64,000 nucleotides of DNA from Melanopsichium pennsylvanicum (Eukaryota; Basidiomycota; Ustilaginomycetes; Ustilaginales): NCBI GenBank assembly GCA_900208305.1, contig OAPG01000006.1, forward strand, positions 682,001 to 746,000. The letters are read 5' to 3'. The notes under the pieces were generated by a model. It saw only the letters and a program-made list of their open reading frames with translations, ran no database searches and was not told the origin of the DNA. The position numbers were made by a program, and so were the translations under genes. Below, piece by piece: positions 42,459-52,920 of this stretch; the first letter of the stretch is position 1; each line of letters begins with the position of its first letter.

Positions 42459-43697
42459 ATGTCAGGCGACAGAGATCTCTTCATCGCATACGGCGTGCTC
42501 ATGGCAGGTGCCGTGGCACCCATCTACTTTGGCTCCTTCTCGTCGCTCAAGACTCCAAAGACTACACGCGACATTCTCATAGCTGCAAAGAAGAAGCGCA
42601 AACTTGGCCACGACTCGTCCGACTCGGGCTCTGATACCGAATCGGACTCTGATCTGGATAACGATGATGTCTTGGACAGAGTTACCTCATCCGACGCTAT
42701 GTGGTTCCCCATCATGGGCTCAATTGTCCTCTTTGGCTTGTTCTTGATCTTCAAGTACCTCAACAAAACGTACGTCAACTTGCTGCTCGGCTTCTATTTT
42801 GGCTTTGTCGGCTGCCTCGCCCTCAGCCAGGCACTTGGATCGATCTCGCGTGGCATCGTGGGCAAGCAGCTGTGGAAGAAGATGCCCAACTTTCGCCTCT
42901 CATTGGATCAGCGTGGACACGGTCGCCTCTTTAAGCTCTCGTTCACCACCGTCGATGTAGCTTTGGTCGCCATCTCTGCCCTCCTCGTCGGCGTGTATTT
43001 GGTCACCAAGAACTGGATCATCAGCAATCTCCTTGCCCTCTCCCTGTCTCTCAATGCTATTGCTCTCATGTCGCTCGACTCGTTCCGCACTGGCGCTATC
43101 ATGCTCGGCGGTCTTTTCGTTTACGACATCTTTTGGGTGTTTGCTACCCCTGTCATGGTCTCGGTGGCACGCAATTTCGACGCACCTATCAAGATTGTCT
43201 GGCCCAAAAACATTCTCGAAGCACTGTTTGCTTTGCAAGCACGCGAGCCTTTGCCCCAACTTCAATTCACCATGCTTGGGTTGGGTGACATTGTGATTCC
43301 CGGCATCTTTGTTGCTCTCGCATTGCGATACGACCAACTTGTAGCAAGCCAAGCCAAGCCGTCGGCGAGCTTCAACAAGTCGTACACGCGTTTCAATAAG
43401 CCCTACTTTAAGGCTACTCTGGCTGCTTATGTTGCGGGACTGGCTACAACGATGGGCGTAATGCACTTTTTCAAGGCTGCTCAGCCTGCACTGCTGTACT
43501 TGAGTCCGGCTTGCACTGGTGCCGTCTTTTTGACCGCTGCGCTGCGTGGCGAGTTCAAGCAGGTCTGGAACTGGACGGACGGCGAGCAAGAGCAGGGGGT
43601 CGATGAGCAAAACAAGAAGCAGAACAAGGAGGAGGGAAAGGCTTCCAAGACTGCCACTAGACACTCAAGTCGTCGATCTTCGACCAAGACGGACTGA
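42459..43697 (+). CDS. signal peptide peptidase (intramembrane aspartyl protease)
   Basis: 412 residues with about nine transmembrane helices. The family triad of motifs is intact: YD in FVYDIFWVF (catalytic Asp 223), GLGD in LGLGDIVIPG (catalytic Asp 277) and the PAL motif in QPALLYL (about 341). Enzymes of this class sit in the ER membrane, cleave signal-peptide remnants and tail-anchored proteins within the membrane and contribute to ER-associated degradation. A Ser/Asp-rich acidic loop (about 50-75) follows the first helix. The C-terminal tail of about 45 residues is Lys/Gln/Ser-rich, without a clear KKXX signal. It is shorter than some ascomycete homologues but complete. Start at the first ATG in a CAATCATG context. 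Confidence 0.94.
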   Translation: MSGDRDLFIAYGVLMAGAVAPIYFGSFSSLKTPKTTRDILIAAKKKRKLGHDSSDSGSDTESDSDLDNDDVLDRVTSSDAMWFPIMGSIVLFGLFLIFKYLNKTYVNLLLGFYFGFVGCLALSQALGSISRGIVGKQLWKKMPNFRLSLDQRGHGRLFKLSFTTVDVALVAISALLVGVYLVTKNWIISNLLALSLSLNAIALMSLDSFRTGAIMLGGLFVYDIFWVFATPVMVSVARNFDAPIKIVWPKNILEALFALQAREPLPQLQFTMLGLGDIVIPGIFVALALRYDQLVASQAKPSASFNKSYTRFNKPYFKATLAAYVAGLATTMGVMHFFKAAQPALLYLSPACTGAVFLTAALRGEFKQVWNWTDGEQEQGVDEQNKKQNKEEGKASKTATRHSSRRSSTKTD

Positions 43698-46293
43698 TAT
43701 CCTGTCACTCAATCGACTTGCTGCGCCGTTCATTCTTGAGCGGTTTCTTTACCAATACCATTTTTTTTTTTTTTTTTTTTTTTACTGCATTCAGGTTGTT
43801 GTGGATGATCAGCCCCTGCAAACCTCTCTGTCTGGCAATCGGGTACCATACGCACATGCGTTGGCGGAGTGCCGTGACCAGTTGTAGATAAGGTGTCGTG
43901 AGGTTGATGATCTCGCTATGTCGACACCGTCGAGGCATGTTGTACTCGACACTGCAGCCATGCGGCCATCACGAGGCTGTCATGAGGCTATCTTGAGGCC
44001 AACGTTGGGCTGGTGTGAGGCTGTGAAACCAAATCTCAGTACCGCGTGAAGTGAAGAGCGACGACGCACAACACGGGACACAACCCTTTACTGTCGTTTC
44101 ACAAGTTTGTCAACGATCAACATTCGCATAGCGGCTAGTCTTGCTTTATTCGGAAGTTTAACAGCATGTCCGTTCAACACATGCAGAACAAGCATCTCGT
44201 CCTTCTGTGATCAACAGAAGCGAAGTAAGAATCCATCGGAACAGCCGGCGTGACATGCGTAGTTACCCTTGCGTTGTTTTTATGTGGCAGTTGTGTGGCG
44301 TGGTGACTTGTTATTGTGATCCCCATTCAAGCGGACCGGTTGCAGCCGAAGCACAACAACCCAATCTCGAGTTTCGCTCTATCTGGTCACACTTACTCAT
44401 AGAATGCAATATGGAGATTCTGTCGAAATGAACACGGCTTCCATTGTCGCAAAGGTACTAACTAGTGTGCGAACGTCGGCAGCCGAGAATGCTGCAAGGT
44501 ACACCATTTGAGTCCAAAAGCGTCTGTCTGCCCAATGACATGAGCTGCATTATAGAACTCTGCACCCCTCAAAACTCTTGAAAAAAATTTTAATTCGCCG
44601 AACACGAATCCTGCTGTTTGGAATGCTTCAAGTCTGCTCGACTTTGCGACGTCGTGACCGATTTCAATGCACGCTGATCGCGAACGGGATCAACTCTTTG
44701 CGAAGGTTCCCGCCGGTAGAATTAAAGCAACAGGTCTCAGGGTGGACACTGTCTGGTCAATCTAGAGGAACAGTGTGGTGCTCGTGCCGACGTGCATGAA
44801 GAAGCACGAAATCGCCACGACTGGCAAAGTGCTAGAATTCACACACGCTAAAAGAATCCGAGGCCGACCTGAACGAGGCGGCTTCTTGGCACTGCAGCCA
44901 AGCAGAAAATTTAATTTTTTTTTATGTACTTGGCCAGCGTTCACGGATTCAGCTGTTCGAATTCTTGGCCAACGCCGGCGATAAGAACGGGCAGAAAGGA
45001 CAGTATATGTGTGTGTGTGGCTGTCTGCCTTGAAAAAAGTCGACCATGCGTGCATACTGCACGATAGGTGTGTATGTGTGTGGACGTCGGATGTGCGTGT
45101 CGTCTTTGTCTAACGTGTTGAGTGAATAGAAGTGTTTGAAATCGATGCACAGTGCTCCTGGGTAACAACTACACACGGATCACCACTACATCAAACACTT
45201 TACTGATGTACTGAACAGTACAGTATACTCACCTCTGTTCACGAATTGGCCGACCGGTAACAGCTACACCTTGAAAATCGCGTCGATCGTCATCAGCCTG
45301 GCAGGACGCGGATGTCGGACCTGCCACTCTCCTGTCCACAACTTAGCCGTTTTTTTGTTTAAATATTTTTTTCTTCTCTTGTATTGGCGAGGCGTAATGG
45401 CTCTGCTTGGCATCATGATTTCAAGCTCGGTGCGTCTTGTGACTGCACCGAATAATGATTGTTCCATGAGAACACGGACATTTAGCCGCGTTGCTCACAA
45501 AGCGAATTCGGCCTCGGCCACAGTCACACACAATCTTTACACATGCTGTCTGTCAATCGCAATCCTTTAAATCACCTCCTAGCCTGTCATGTCGCTTTGG
45601 CCTAACCCTAATCTTTCACCATCTCACTCAAATCGTATCACGCTTGCACAGCTCTGGCAGCATCAAGGCCGACCGCTCACCTGTCTATTAAACCGAGTCT
45701 CTGTTGTCACTACAACGCTTCCGACTTCGACTAGTCCGGCTCTTGCATTGTCCACGCTGTCCATCTCGTTACTTGCCCAACTTCAATCTCTTGAGTCCAT
45801 GCGATCATATCTACGCCTCGTTGTGCTGTTCAATATCTCCACCTGACTGCTACGCCTTCCATCATCATCTCTCTCATTTCTACGTCCGACATACAGCCGG
45901 CACATTCTCTGCGCATCGGTTCCGACTCTGTCTGTCTGTCGCGACGCATCGTCGTACACACTCTCCACCAACGCCTTTCCAATTTTATCGCCTTGCGCAT
46001 CACCACGCTCTTTGATCACACACTCACAGCATCCTTCCTTCACTTTGCCACAACCAATTTGAATCTGCAACCGTCTTGCCGCCGTGACATTCTCGCCCAG
46101 CACCGCCTCTCATCCAATCCTCTCTCAGCACCGCCAAGTATGGCTCACTATCACATGGACATGCTGTCATCATTCATTTAAGAATCAACCTCAGTTCCGC
46201 ATTCGAACCCCGCTCCGAGTATCTCTGCCACCATCTGTCTAACAGCTCCTCCTCTGCCATTAATACTTCTTCAACACCAGACTTGACGCCATC
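43698..46293. other. intergenic between signal peptide peptidase and ferric reductase genes
   Basis: 2.6 kb without a credible gene. It holds a T23 run (43761-43783), imperfect GAGGCT repeats at about 43969-44022 and GT-rich patches around 45007-45080. A single telobox-like AACCCTAA lies at 45604-45611. The last 700 bases are C/T-rich and probably form a long leader of the ferric reductase gene. Confidence 0.5.
43761..43783 (+). repeat. poly-T run (T23)
   Basis: 23 consecutive T about 65 bases after the signal peptide peptidase stop codon, in the probable 3' UTR. The length may vary between clones or assemblies. Confidence 0.9.
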
Positions 46294-49200
46294 ATGTTGG
46301 CGCCAGTAAAGTTGGTCGTGCGCTCTTCCGGCTCAGCCTCTTCGCCTGGTGTAAGCTCGGACTCCAGTTCAGACAGCAGCTGTTCTGGTGCCTGCTTCGA
46401 CTCTAACCAGCTCAAATACCAGTACCTACAAGGCTATTTCAACGCGCACATGCTGCCCTCTCCATCCTATCGTTACGTCTACGTATTGTGGTTCGTTACC
46501 ATACTCGTCTGCCTCGTTCTCGGCACCTTTCACATGCTAGGCGTCGGTGACAGATCGTACATCGGCGCCAAGTGGAAGCGTTGGGCAACCAAAAACCGTG
46601 TCTACAAGGTCGGAAAGCGTGTTGACGTTCACGGCAATCCCATCCAAAAGGACAGCAAAGGTTTCGCTACAGCTTATGCGCCACTAGCTCATCGCCAAAT
46701 TTTCACTTTCCCCAGTTTCGGTCGTCTCGTGCTGCTCTTCTTCATGCTTGCAGTACCCATCATCTTGACCCTTGTCGGCGCCGACTTCATCGGCCCTAAC
46801 GTCGGCGTCTTTGACTTTTCGCAAAGCTGGCCATCACAGACCACCAACACGGCCGGTTTGTCTCGGCGCTCTCTGCAGACGCTCCACAAGCGCCTTCAGT
46901 GGGGCCAAGGCTCCTACCCCTCGGTAACCACCTACCCGCCTGCACGCACGTTGCCATACCGCACATGGTGGACCACGGGCGATCGCACCGGCGATATCAC
47001 CATGGGTCTTGTGCCCATCGTGCTCATCATGGCGCTCAAACAGGTTCCCTTTGCATTGCTCTCGACACGCTTCTTCGGAGGCTATGCATTCGATCGTCTC
47101 TCGTTCCTTCACAATTGGGGAGGCAGGATCATCTGGCTGTTTGGCACAGCACACCTCGTCACATGGACCATCCAGCTCAACAAAGATACCGGCATTGGAC
47201 AGCCTGTATGGAGCTTTGTATTCATGTGGACCAAATTCCGATGGGGGTGGGTCTCGTACGGCTTTCTGACGGCCATGATTGTGCTCTCCATCGGACCCAT
47301 TCGAAATCGCTTCTACGAGTGGTTCTACATCGCACACGTCGTCACCGTGGCCGGATTCATCATCACTGCCATGCTCCACCATCCGCCCTTGTCGCAGTGG
47401 ATGTACATTCCATTGGCATGGTGGGTTGCAGAGCGTCTCACAAGAGCACTCAAGGTCGCATGGATCAACGGGCTTGGCGTTGCTGGGCGCAAGCCTCAAT
47501 TCGCCCTTACACCCAAGCCTCCAATGGTGCATCTGCAGTCCGCAACTTGGTCCGATGGGCCTCAGCAGTTCCAGCAGCCACGACCCTCGTCTACCCACCA
47601 ACACCAGCAGCGCTCCGCCTACCACACTCAGTCCCGTGGTTCTCAACATTACGACAGAGACTTCGATCAGTATGCCTCCTACCCCAGGCCACCAACTACC
47701 TTTGACGGCTCGACACGGGGTCACGGCACGGTCGCAAGCTCTTCGTCTTCGCACAAAGTCGCACCTCAATTGCGGCTCAGTTCCGAATACGAGCACACTC
47801 TGGTCGACCCAGACGCGGAAGGTCGCAAAACATGGAGTCCTCCACCCATCAGCGAAGGCAATGGCGGAAATTTGATGGCAGGACCCAATCATCCGCTTGA
47901 CGGACGCGACGACACAAGCCCAGAGCGCCAGGCAACAGCTCTTGATAGGAGGGCGACGCGTGCGAGCGCGCGTTACGACCCTGTGAATGATCTCATCCGG
48001 GACTACATACCCTCTCGATTGTCCAACGCCGACCTACATCCACCTCCATCGATCGAAGCCTTACCGCCACTACCCCAGCAATACTCAGCACAAGCACGTG
48101 GTGATATCAAGTATGCGCTCCAAGATCCTTCCGAGAATCTCCAATCCCCACCACCAGGATCGAGTCATGGTTACCTTTCGTCGCGGCCCGGCAGGCTGCG
48201 CAGCACATCTTCACCAGCCATGGCGGCAAGGCCTTCGACCATGTTTAGCGTCATGTCGAGTGCATTCCCACGTCAGCTCAAGCCACGTCCAGCCATGTCC
48301 GCCGACGTTGCTGCTGTAATTCGTCCCGGCTTCGCATTCGTCCAGCTCTTGCCAGGCAAGACGCTTCGACTGACACTTCGAACACCAAACAAGATGTCTT
48401 GGAAACCTGGCCAGTGGGTTTACCTCAACATCCCCAGCGTCCGCTTCTGGGAGTCACACCCGTTCACCATCGCATCAGCTCACGACGCCGATTTCCCGGT
48501 AGCGACCGAGTTTGTTGATGCAGACGCAGAAAAGGGATTGGCTCATGCACAGAAAGCCAAGGGCGAAGAGCGAACCATGGTCCTGCTTGTCCGGTGCCGA
48601 CGTGGCTTCACACGCCACCTGTGGAACTTTGTCGCCAAGAAGCGACAGATGCAGATCCAAGCGGCTGCCGATGCCCAGCAGGGCTCTGGCATGTATGGCA
48701 TGCCAGGTACAGCCATGGTGCCAGCGCTCGGCAAAGATACCACTGGCGTTCACATCCGCGCCATCGTCGACGGTCCCTACGGCTCGGCAGATCGTACGCA
48801 CTGGGGCATTCACTCGACTGTCGTGATCGTCTGCGGTGGCTCAGGTGTCAGTTTCGGCATGTCGGTCCTCGAGCATCTTTGCGCATGCATTGTCGGCGTT
48901 ACCAAACTCGGCAAGCAGGGCAAAGGAGGCAAAAACTTCTTAACAAGAAGAGTACGATTCGTGTGGATCCTGCGCGAGTTCTCGCACCTGCAATGGATTG
49001 CTGCCGCGCTGAGGAGATGTATCGAGATGTGTCCGCCAGAACATTTACAGGTGGATCTCTATGTGACACACTTTAACCATCAGTCGGCTCTGCCGGGCGC
49101 TTCAGGTAGCCGGGGAGGACGCAGCCACGACTTTGGTCCGCACAAGTCAGAATTTGGTGGCTCAAGCTACGACAGCCGCCAAGGATGGGACAATGGCACA

Positions 49201-50391
49201 ATGTCGTCGAGCGTAGAGGCAACATACTCCAGGGCTGCCCGCTTCACCGAGGGTCCTGAGCAGGACGAATACGATATCACTGCCCACGACCTCACGCATT
49301 TCGACGGCGAAGACCAGAGTGCACCTACAGCGATGGAGGAGGAGATGAACAAGCGCATCCGTTCAGAGGGCAAGCTCCGTCGCGCTACAACCCGACGCAA
49401 CACGATCAAGCGCAAGGGTCGTCGCGGTGGCAAGCCGTCCAACGCCGAAGTGGATCGAGACGAGCAGGTGCTCGAATCGCAGCGAGCTATGTACGAGGAG
49501 CGCAACGGTATCCGCAGGCCACAATTGCCATACGAGCCAGAGTGCCGACCTTCTGATGGACTAGGGCCGCTCGCCAAGCCTCCTGGTGTATTTGATGCTC
49601 CCCACCACTTGCTTCCGCTGTTGGCAGCTGAGCAGGACCTCGGCGAGTCCGATCGAGGAATGAATGGGTTCGAAGAGTCTGGTTGGCATTCCGAGCACGG
49701 CCTACCAGGTCGCCCGAGGATGCTGAGCGACAGCGACAAAAGTTACCGCTCACCGCCCAACTCGTCTGGTTTGCAAATGCCATACAGCGCCACAGAGTTG
49801 ACCCTCGGACCTCTTGCTGCTTACATCTCGCCATCCCCAACTCGACCTGGATCGTCGCACAATGAACTCGCACCGCCATCGCCATTCGGCGCACCTTCGG
49901 GCGCTAGTACTCCGCGCTCGGCATTTTCTCCACTTGGCACACCCTACAGTGCCGAGTTTGGTGACCGTGCTGGTCTTGGCCCGTACGGTCTACCATCTCG
50001 CCCTGGCTCTGGTTTGCTTCAGGCCGACAAACTACGTAACGGTGGTCCCAACTCTTCGACGCTCAACCTGCTCAACACCTCGATCCCTGCCGTTCCTTCT
50101 CCCAAGTCACCTTTGGAAGACGCGCCGATCGATCTTGACGCCGAAGAGGATCTGGATCTGCGCGTGATAGCAGAGCTCGCCCAGCCTGGCCATCCCAAAC
50201 TGGACCGCATCATCCGACAAGAGGTGGACAACAGTGAAGGAAGGACTTTGGTGGCTGGTTGCGGACCGAGATCGCTCGACATTGTGCTCAGGAGTATTGT
50301 TAGCAAGCAGATTGATACCAAAAAAGTCAGGAAAGGCGACACGCGAGGAATGGTCAACGTGGTCAGCGAATGCTTTGAATGGGGCGGTTGA
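46294..50391 (+). CDS. ferric reductase / NADPH-oxidase-like transmembrane flavocytochrome with long disordered insertions
   Basis: 1365 residues, about twice the usual FRE length. The membrane part (about 55-400) includes the ferric-reductase core. Haem-ligand histidines appear as H-x13-H in LHNWGGRIIWLFGTAHL (about 273-287) and again in FYIAHVV...MLHH one helix later. The FAD-binding ESHPFTIAS motif is at about 720, VDGPYGS follows, the NADPH-binding VCGGSGVSFG is at about 845 and the terminal VAGCGPRSLD is at about 1321. Two long Ser/Pro/His/Gln-rich disordered stretches interrupt the enzyme. One (about 410-660) lies between the membrane and FAD domains. The other (about 930-1300) lies inside the NADPH domain, before the Cys-Gly motif. 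It should move electrons from NADPH across a membrane to ferric or cupric ions. Nothing here shows iron regulation. Confidence 0.88.
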   Translation: MLAPVKLVVRSSGSASSPGVSSDSSSDSSCSGACFDSNQLKYQYLQGYFNAHMLPSPSYRYVYVLWFVTILVCLVLGTFHMLGVGDRSYIGAKWKRWATKNRVYKVGKRVDVHGNPIQKDSKGFATAYAPLAHRQIFTFPSFGRLVLLFFMLAVPIILTLVGADFIGPNVGVFDFSQSWPSQTTNTAGLSRRSLQTLHKRLQWGQGSYPSVTTYPPARTLPYRTWWTTGDRTGDITMGLVPIVLIMALKQVPFALLSTRFFGGYAFDRLSFLHNWGGRIIWLFGTAHLVTWTIQLNKDTGIGQPVWSFVFMWTKFRWGWVSYGFLTAMIVLSIGPIRNRFYEWFYIAHVVTVAGFIITAMLHHPPLSQWMYIPLAWWVAERLTRALKVAWINGLGVAGRKPQFALTPKPPMVHLQSATWSDGPQQFQQPRPSSTHQHQQRSAYHTQSRGSQHYDRDFDQYASYPRPPTTFDGSTRGHGTVASSSSSHKVAPQLRLSSEYEHTLVDPDAEGRKTWSPPPISEGNGGNLMAGPNHPLDGRDDTSPERQATALDRRATRASARYDPVNDLIRDYIPSRLSNADLHPPPSIEALPPLPQQYSAQARGDIKYALQDPSENLQSPPPGSSHGYLSSRPGRLRSTSSPAMAARPSTMFSVMSSAFPRQLKPRPAMSADVAAVIRPGFAFVQLLPGKTLRLTLRTPNKMSWKPGQWVYLNIPSVRFWESHPFTIASAHDADFPVATEFVDADAEKGLAHAQKAKGEERTMVLLVRCRRGFTRHLWNFVAKKRQMQIQAAADAQQGSGMYGMPGTAMVPALGKDTTGVHIRAIVDGPYGSADRTHWGIHSTVVIVCGGSGVSFGMSVLEHLCACIVGVTKLGKQGKGGKNFLTRRVRFVWILREFSHLQWIAAALRRCIEMCPPEHLQVDLYVTHFNHQSALPGASGSRGGRSHDFGPHKSEFGGSSYDSRQGWDNGTMSSSVEATYSRAARFTEGPEQDEYDITAHDLTHFDGEDQSAPTAMEEEMNKRIRSEGKLRRATTRRNTIKRKGRRGGKPSNAEVDRDEQVLESQRAMYEERNGIRRPQLPYEPECRPSDGLGPLAKPPGVFDAPHHLLPLLAAEQDLGESDRGMNGFEESGWHSEHGLPGRPRMLSDSDKSYRSPPNSSGLQMPYSATELTLGPLAAYISPSPTRPGSSHNELAPPSPFGAPSGASTPRSAFSPLGTPYSAEFGDRAGLGPYGLPSRPGSGLLQADKLRNGGPNSSTLNLLNTSIPAVPSPKSPLEDAPIDLDAEEDLDLRVIAELAQPGHPKLDRIIRQEVDNSEGRTLVAGCGPRSLDIVLRSIVSKQIDTKKVRKGDTRGMVNVVSECFEWGG

Positions 50392-50505
50392 TTGATGGAT
50401 GACATTCCATTTTTTCTTTCTTTGTAAACTGTAAACACAACAGGACAATTCACAGACATGTTTTCTTTGCGAATCAGCTTGATAAAGAACTGCTACACGA
50501 TGAAT
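50392..50505. other. short convergent 3' gap
   Basis: 114 bases between the ferric reductase and PIG-T stop codons. Overlapping 3' UTRs are likely. Confidence 0.5.
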
Positions 50506-52920
50506 TTAGATGATGATATCGGTGAAGGTGCGTAGGAGCGTGTTCAGACATGAGCCGAAGAAAAGTGCAATGACAGTGCTGGTGAAAATGATGTTGGTGT
50601 AGACAAAGGAGAAGTCTGGCGTTGCGAGCTCTACCAATCTTGGTAACGAGTAGATGCGAGATTGAGATTTGCAAAGTTCTGTGGAGGTTGAATTTGTGGT
50701 TTGGTTTGTGGTTGAAGTGGTTTCATGTGCTTGTGATGCGGGAGCGGACTGTTTGAGGATGTCTAACAAGTGCGGAAGAATGGGTGGAGAGTACGATGGA
50801 GATTCAATTGTCCCATCTCTGTTGTGTGAACGACTGGCATCGCGCTTTCTAGCATTCAAGAGCGGCTCTCTAGGATCCAGTGGCGCCAAAGGGAAGACAA
50901 TACTTGGAGCCAGATCAAATCCTCTATGTGCATCCGGAGGATGCTGACTGTACGGAATAAATTCCTTCTTAATTTCCATTGTCAACACTACCTTGCTCCT
51001 TGCTGGAATTCTCACAATGCCTTCCAAGACAAAAGGCCTTCTACTTGCCCGCTTTCCAGTTGTTGTTGTCGACTGATACGACAGCTCTTCTACCGGATTC
51101 CCAAAGTCGTCTATAGAACGGAAAAGTTCATCCTCCTCCCGCTTACTGTTGGATTGGCTAGAAGCAAGAAATTGCACTTGTTGCTTCAGGGTGTGCAAGT
51201 AAGGTTTGATAAAGTATCCCAAGGTTTCGTACCACAAGACCCTCATCGCAACCTTGTCGTCCGTGTTGGTCAAGGTCACTCTCAACTCCGCCCTTTCCTG
51301 TCCCGATCCAATTAGAGCACGATCGACGTGTACCACCTGGCCAGACACTGTATGGTTCCCAGCATGAGGATAATTGAATCGTGTCTCGTGGGGCCAAGAC
51401 ATGTTGATATCCAATTGGGTCTCTCCTTTGGTCGGGGTCATCGTAGTACTATTGGTCGTATTCTCGATTTTGGTGGCATTGAACATAGTAAGCACGTCGT
51501 AGATATATTCTCCATCCACGGTATCCAGATAATGACCCCACCTCGTGAGCAGTCTTTGTTCATACTCTTGTGCTTCCTCTTCCGTGTCCCATGCGAGCAA
51601 ACCGGAACGAGCAAGTTCATTTGTCACTTCATCCTCTTCGCTTAGAACTGGCAAGAATAGATCTTTGCGTTCCTTGCCACATCCTTTTTCACCAGGCCTC
51701 GCGCACTCTGGAAATGCGGGCAGAGGATTGATCACGTACTTTGCCCCACCTTGCACATGAATCGGTTTGAGCACACGTATTGAGCTACTATCCGCTAAAG
51801 GACACGCACTGTGCAACGACCTGCCGAATAAGGAACGAATACTCCAATCGCGTACACCAACATCCCGAGTCACAGCAGGACTAAATACCGCGGTGAAAGT
51901 CAACCTCACCTCCCACCCTCCTTCTCCTTTTCCTCCTCCTTCTCCTCCTTCTTGAGCCTTTCCCAAACCCGACAACACGGAGGGTAGCTTCTTGACCTGC
52001 ACTCCCAATCCCTGAAAATTCGCACTAAAGAGCGAGAGTGGGTTCAAGAGTGTTGCGAGGCCTGCTGCGTTTTTGCAAGGTAGAAGTTTGAGCAGAGGAG
52101 TGAGGTTTTCGGTGCACACCCCCTCTGTTGGGAGTAGTGCGTGAACGGTTTGTGTCTCATTCGTGGGTGACAAATGGGATAAATAAGCGTGATGTGGATG
52201 GACCGTATGTCTTTCATCAATAGCATCTAGGGAAGCACAGAACAATCCTGCGAGAGCAGAGGTTAAACCTTTCCATCGTTGATCAAGAGATGGATCAGTG
52301 TCATGCTGTTGTGCTGCCAGCGTTTCGAATCTTGCTAGCAACTCTCCTCCTGATCCAACAGCTTCCTCACCGATCTTAAAATTATCGCTTTTGGAGCTAG
52401 CGTGTGATGGACCGTACAGCCCAATGTTTTTGAAGTGATTTTGTTTATCGTCAGCGTCGACGTAAGTAGATCTACGCTTTAAGAGGGTGACAGGTGAACC
52501 CCAATCTTTGTACCTCCATCTACCGGAATTGAGACTCAGATGAACCTCGTTGACTCCAAAATGCTGTATTGGCTGCAGCAGGGTTCGTGGAAGTAGACGG
52601 AATGACGAAGTGGATGACGAAGTTGAAGTTAGAGTAAACTCGAATGAGCTGAGTACTCGGCCATCGGGGAGGGGTTTGAGAAGCAATGTTTCCGTCAACG
52701 ATTCGGTGGGAGAGGAGGAAGAGGATCGGGCAGAGGTGACTGGTATGGAAAAGAATGCTAGTAGTGCTAAAACGAGGTTCAGAGCGGTGGATAGGAGGTC
52801 GAGTGTTGAGCGAGTATGTAGTTGCCTTTTGGATGTGGAGCGGCGGCTCGTTGTTCTGTTTGTCATTGTTGTTGATGACGAAACTGTCAAAGGTTCGAAC
52901 AGATGTGATGGGCGACCCAT
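50506..52920 (-). CDS. GPI16: GPI transamidase subunit PIG-T / Gpi16
   Basis: 804 residues from the first in-frame ATG (MGRPSHLFE) at 52920; a second ATG at 52866 (MTNRTTSRR) would shorten the N-terminus by 18. A hydrophobic signal (LDLLSTALNLVLALLAFFSI) is followed by the Gpi16 luminal domain. Its family blocks include ESLTETLLLKPLPDGRVLSSFEFT, HFGVNEVHLSLNSGRWRY and LLPTEGVCTENLTPLLKLLPC. The final membrane helix is about 30 residues from the C-terminus (VYTNIIFTSTVIALFFGSCL). Gpi16 stabilises the Gpi8 protease by a disulfide within the ER transamidase that attaches GPI anchors. A fungus-specific Gly/Glu-rich loop (about 325-340) and a Lys/Arg-rich segment are extra. The family is firm. Confidence 0.9.
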   Translation of the reverse strand: MGRPSHLFEPLTVSSSTTMTNRTTSRRSTSKRQLHTRSTLDLLSTALNLVLALLAFFSIPVTSARSSSSSPTESLTETLLLKPLPDGRVLSSFEFTLTSTSSSTSSFRLLPRTLLQPIQHFGVNEVHLSLNSGRWRYKDWGSPVTLLKRRSTYVDADDKQNHFKNIGLYGPSHASSKSDNFKIGEEAVGSGGELLARFETLAAQQHDTDPSLDQRWKGLTSALAGLFCASLDAIDERHTVHPHHAYLSHLSPTNETQTVHALLPTEGVCTENLTPLLKLLPCKNAAGLATLLNPLSLFSANFQGLGVQVKKLPSVLSGLGKAQEGGEGGGKGEGGWEVRLTFTAVFSPAVTRDVGVRDWSIRSLFGRSLHSACPLADSSSIRVLKPIHVQGGAKYVINPLPAFPECARPGEKGCGKERKDLFLPVLSEEDEVTNELARSGLLAWDTEEEAQEYEQRLLTRWGHYLDTVDGEYIYDVLTMFNATKIENTTNSTTMTPTKGETQLDINMSWPHETRFNYPHAGNHTVSGQVVHVDRALIGSGQERAELRVTLTNTDDKVAMRVLWYETLGYFIKPYLHTLKQQVQFLASSQSNSKREEDELFRSIDDFGNPVEELSYQSTTTTGKRASRRPFVLEGIVRIPARSKVVLTMEIKKEFIPYSQHPPDAHRGFDLAPSIVFPLAPLDPREPLLNARKRDASRSHNRDGTIESPSYSPPILPHLLDILKQSAPASQAHETTSTTNQTTNSTSTELCKSQSRIYSLPRLVELATPDFSFVYTNIIFTSTVIALFFGSCLNTLLRTFTDIII

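Noticed and set aside
46195..46230. B-box-like GGTTCGAAT on the minus strand
   Set aside because: The T stem does not pair and no A box or cloverleaf can be built.
46834..47892. 352-codon minus-strand frame opposite the ferric reductase gene
   Set aside because: Shadow frame; the haem-histidine motifs are on the plus strand.
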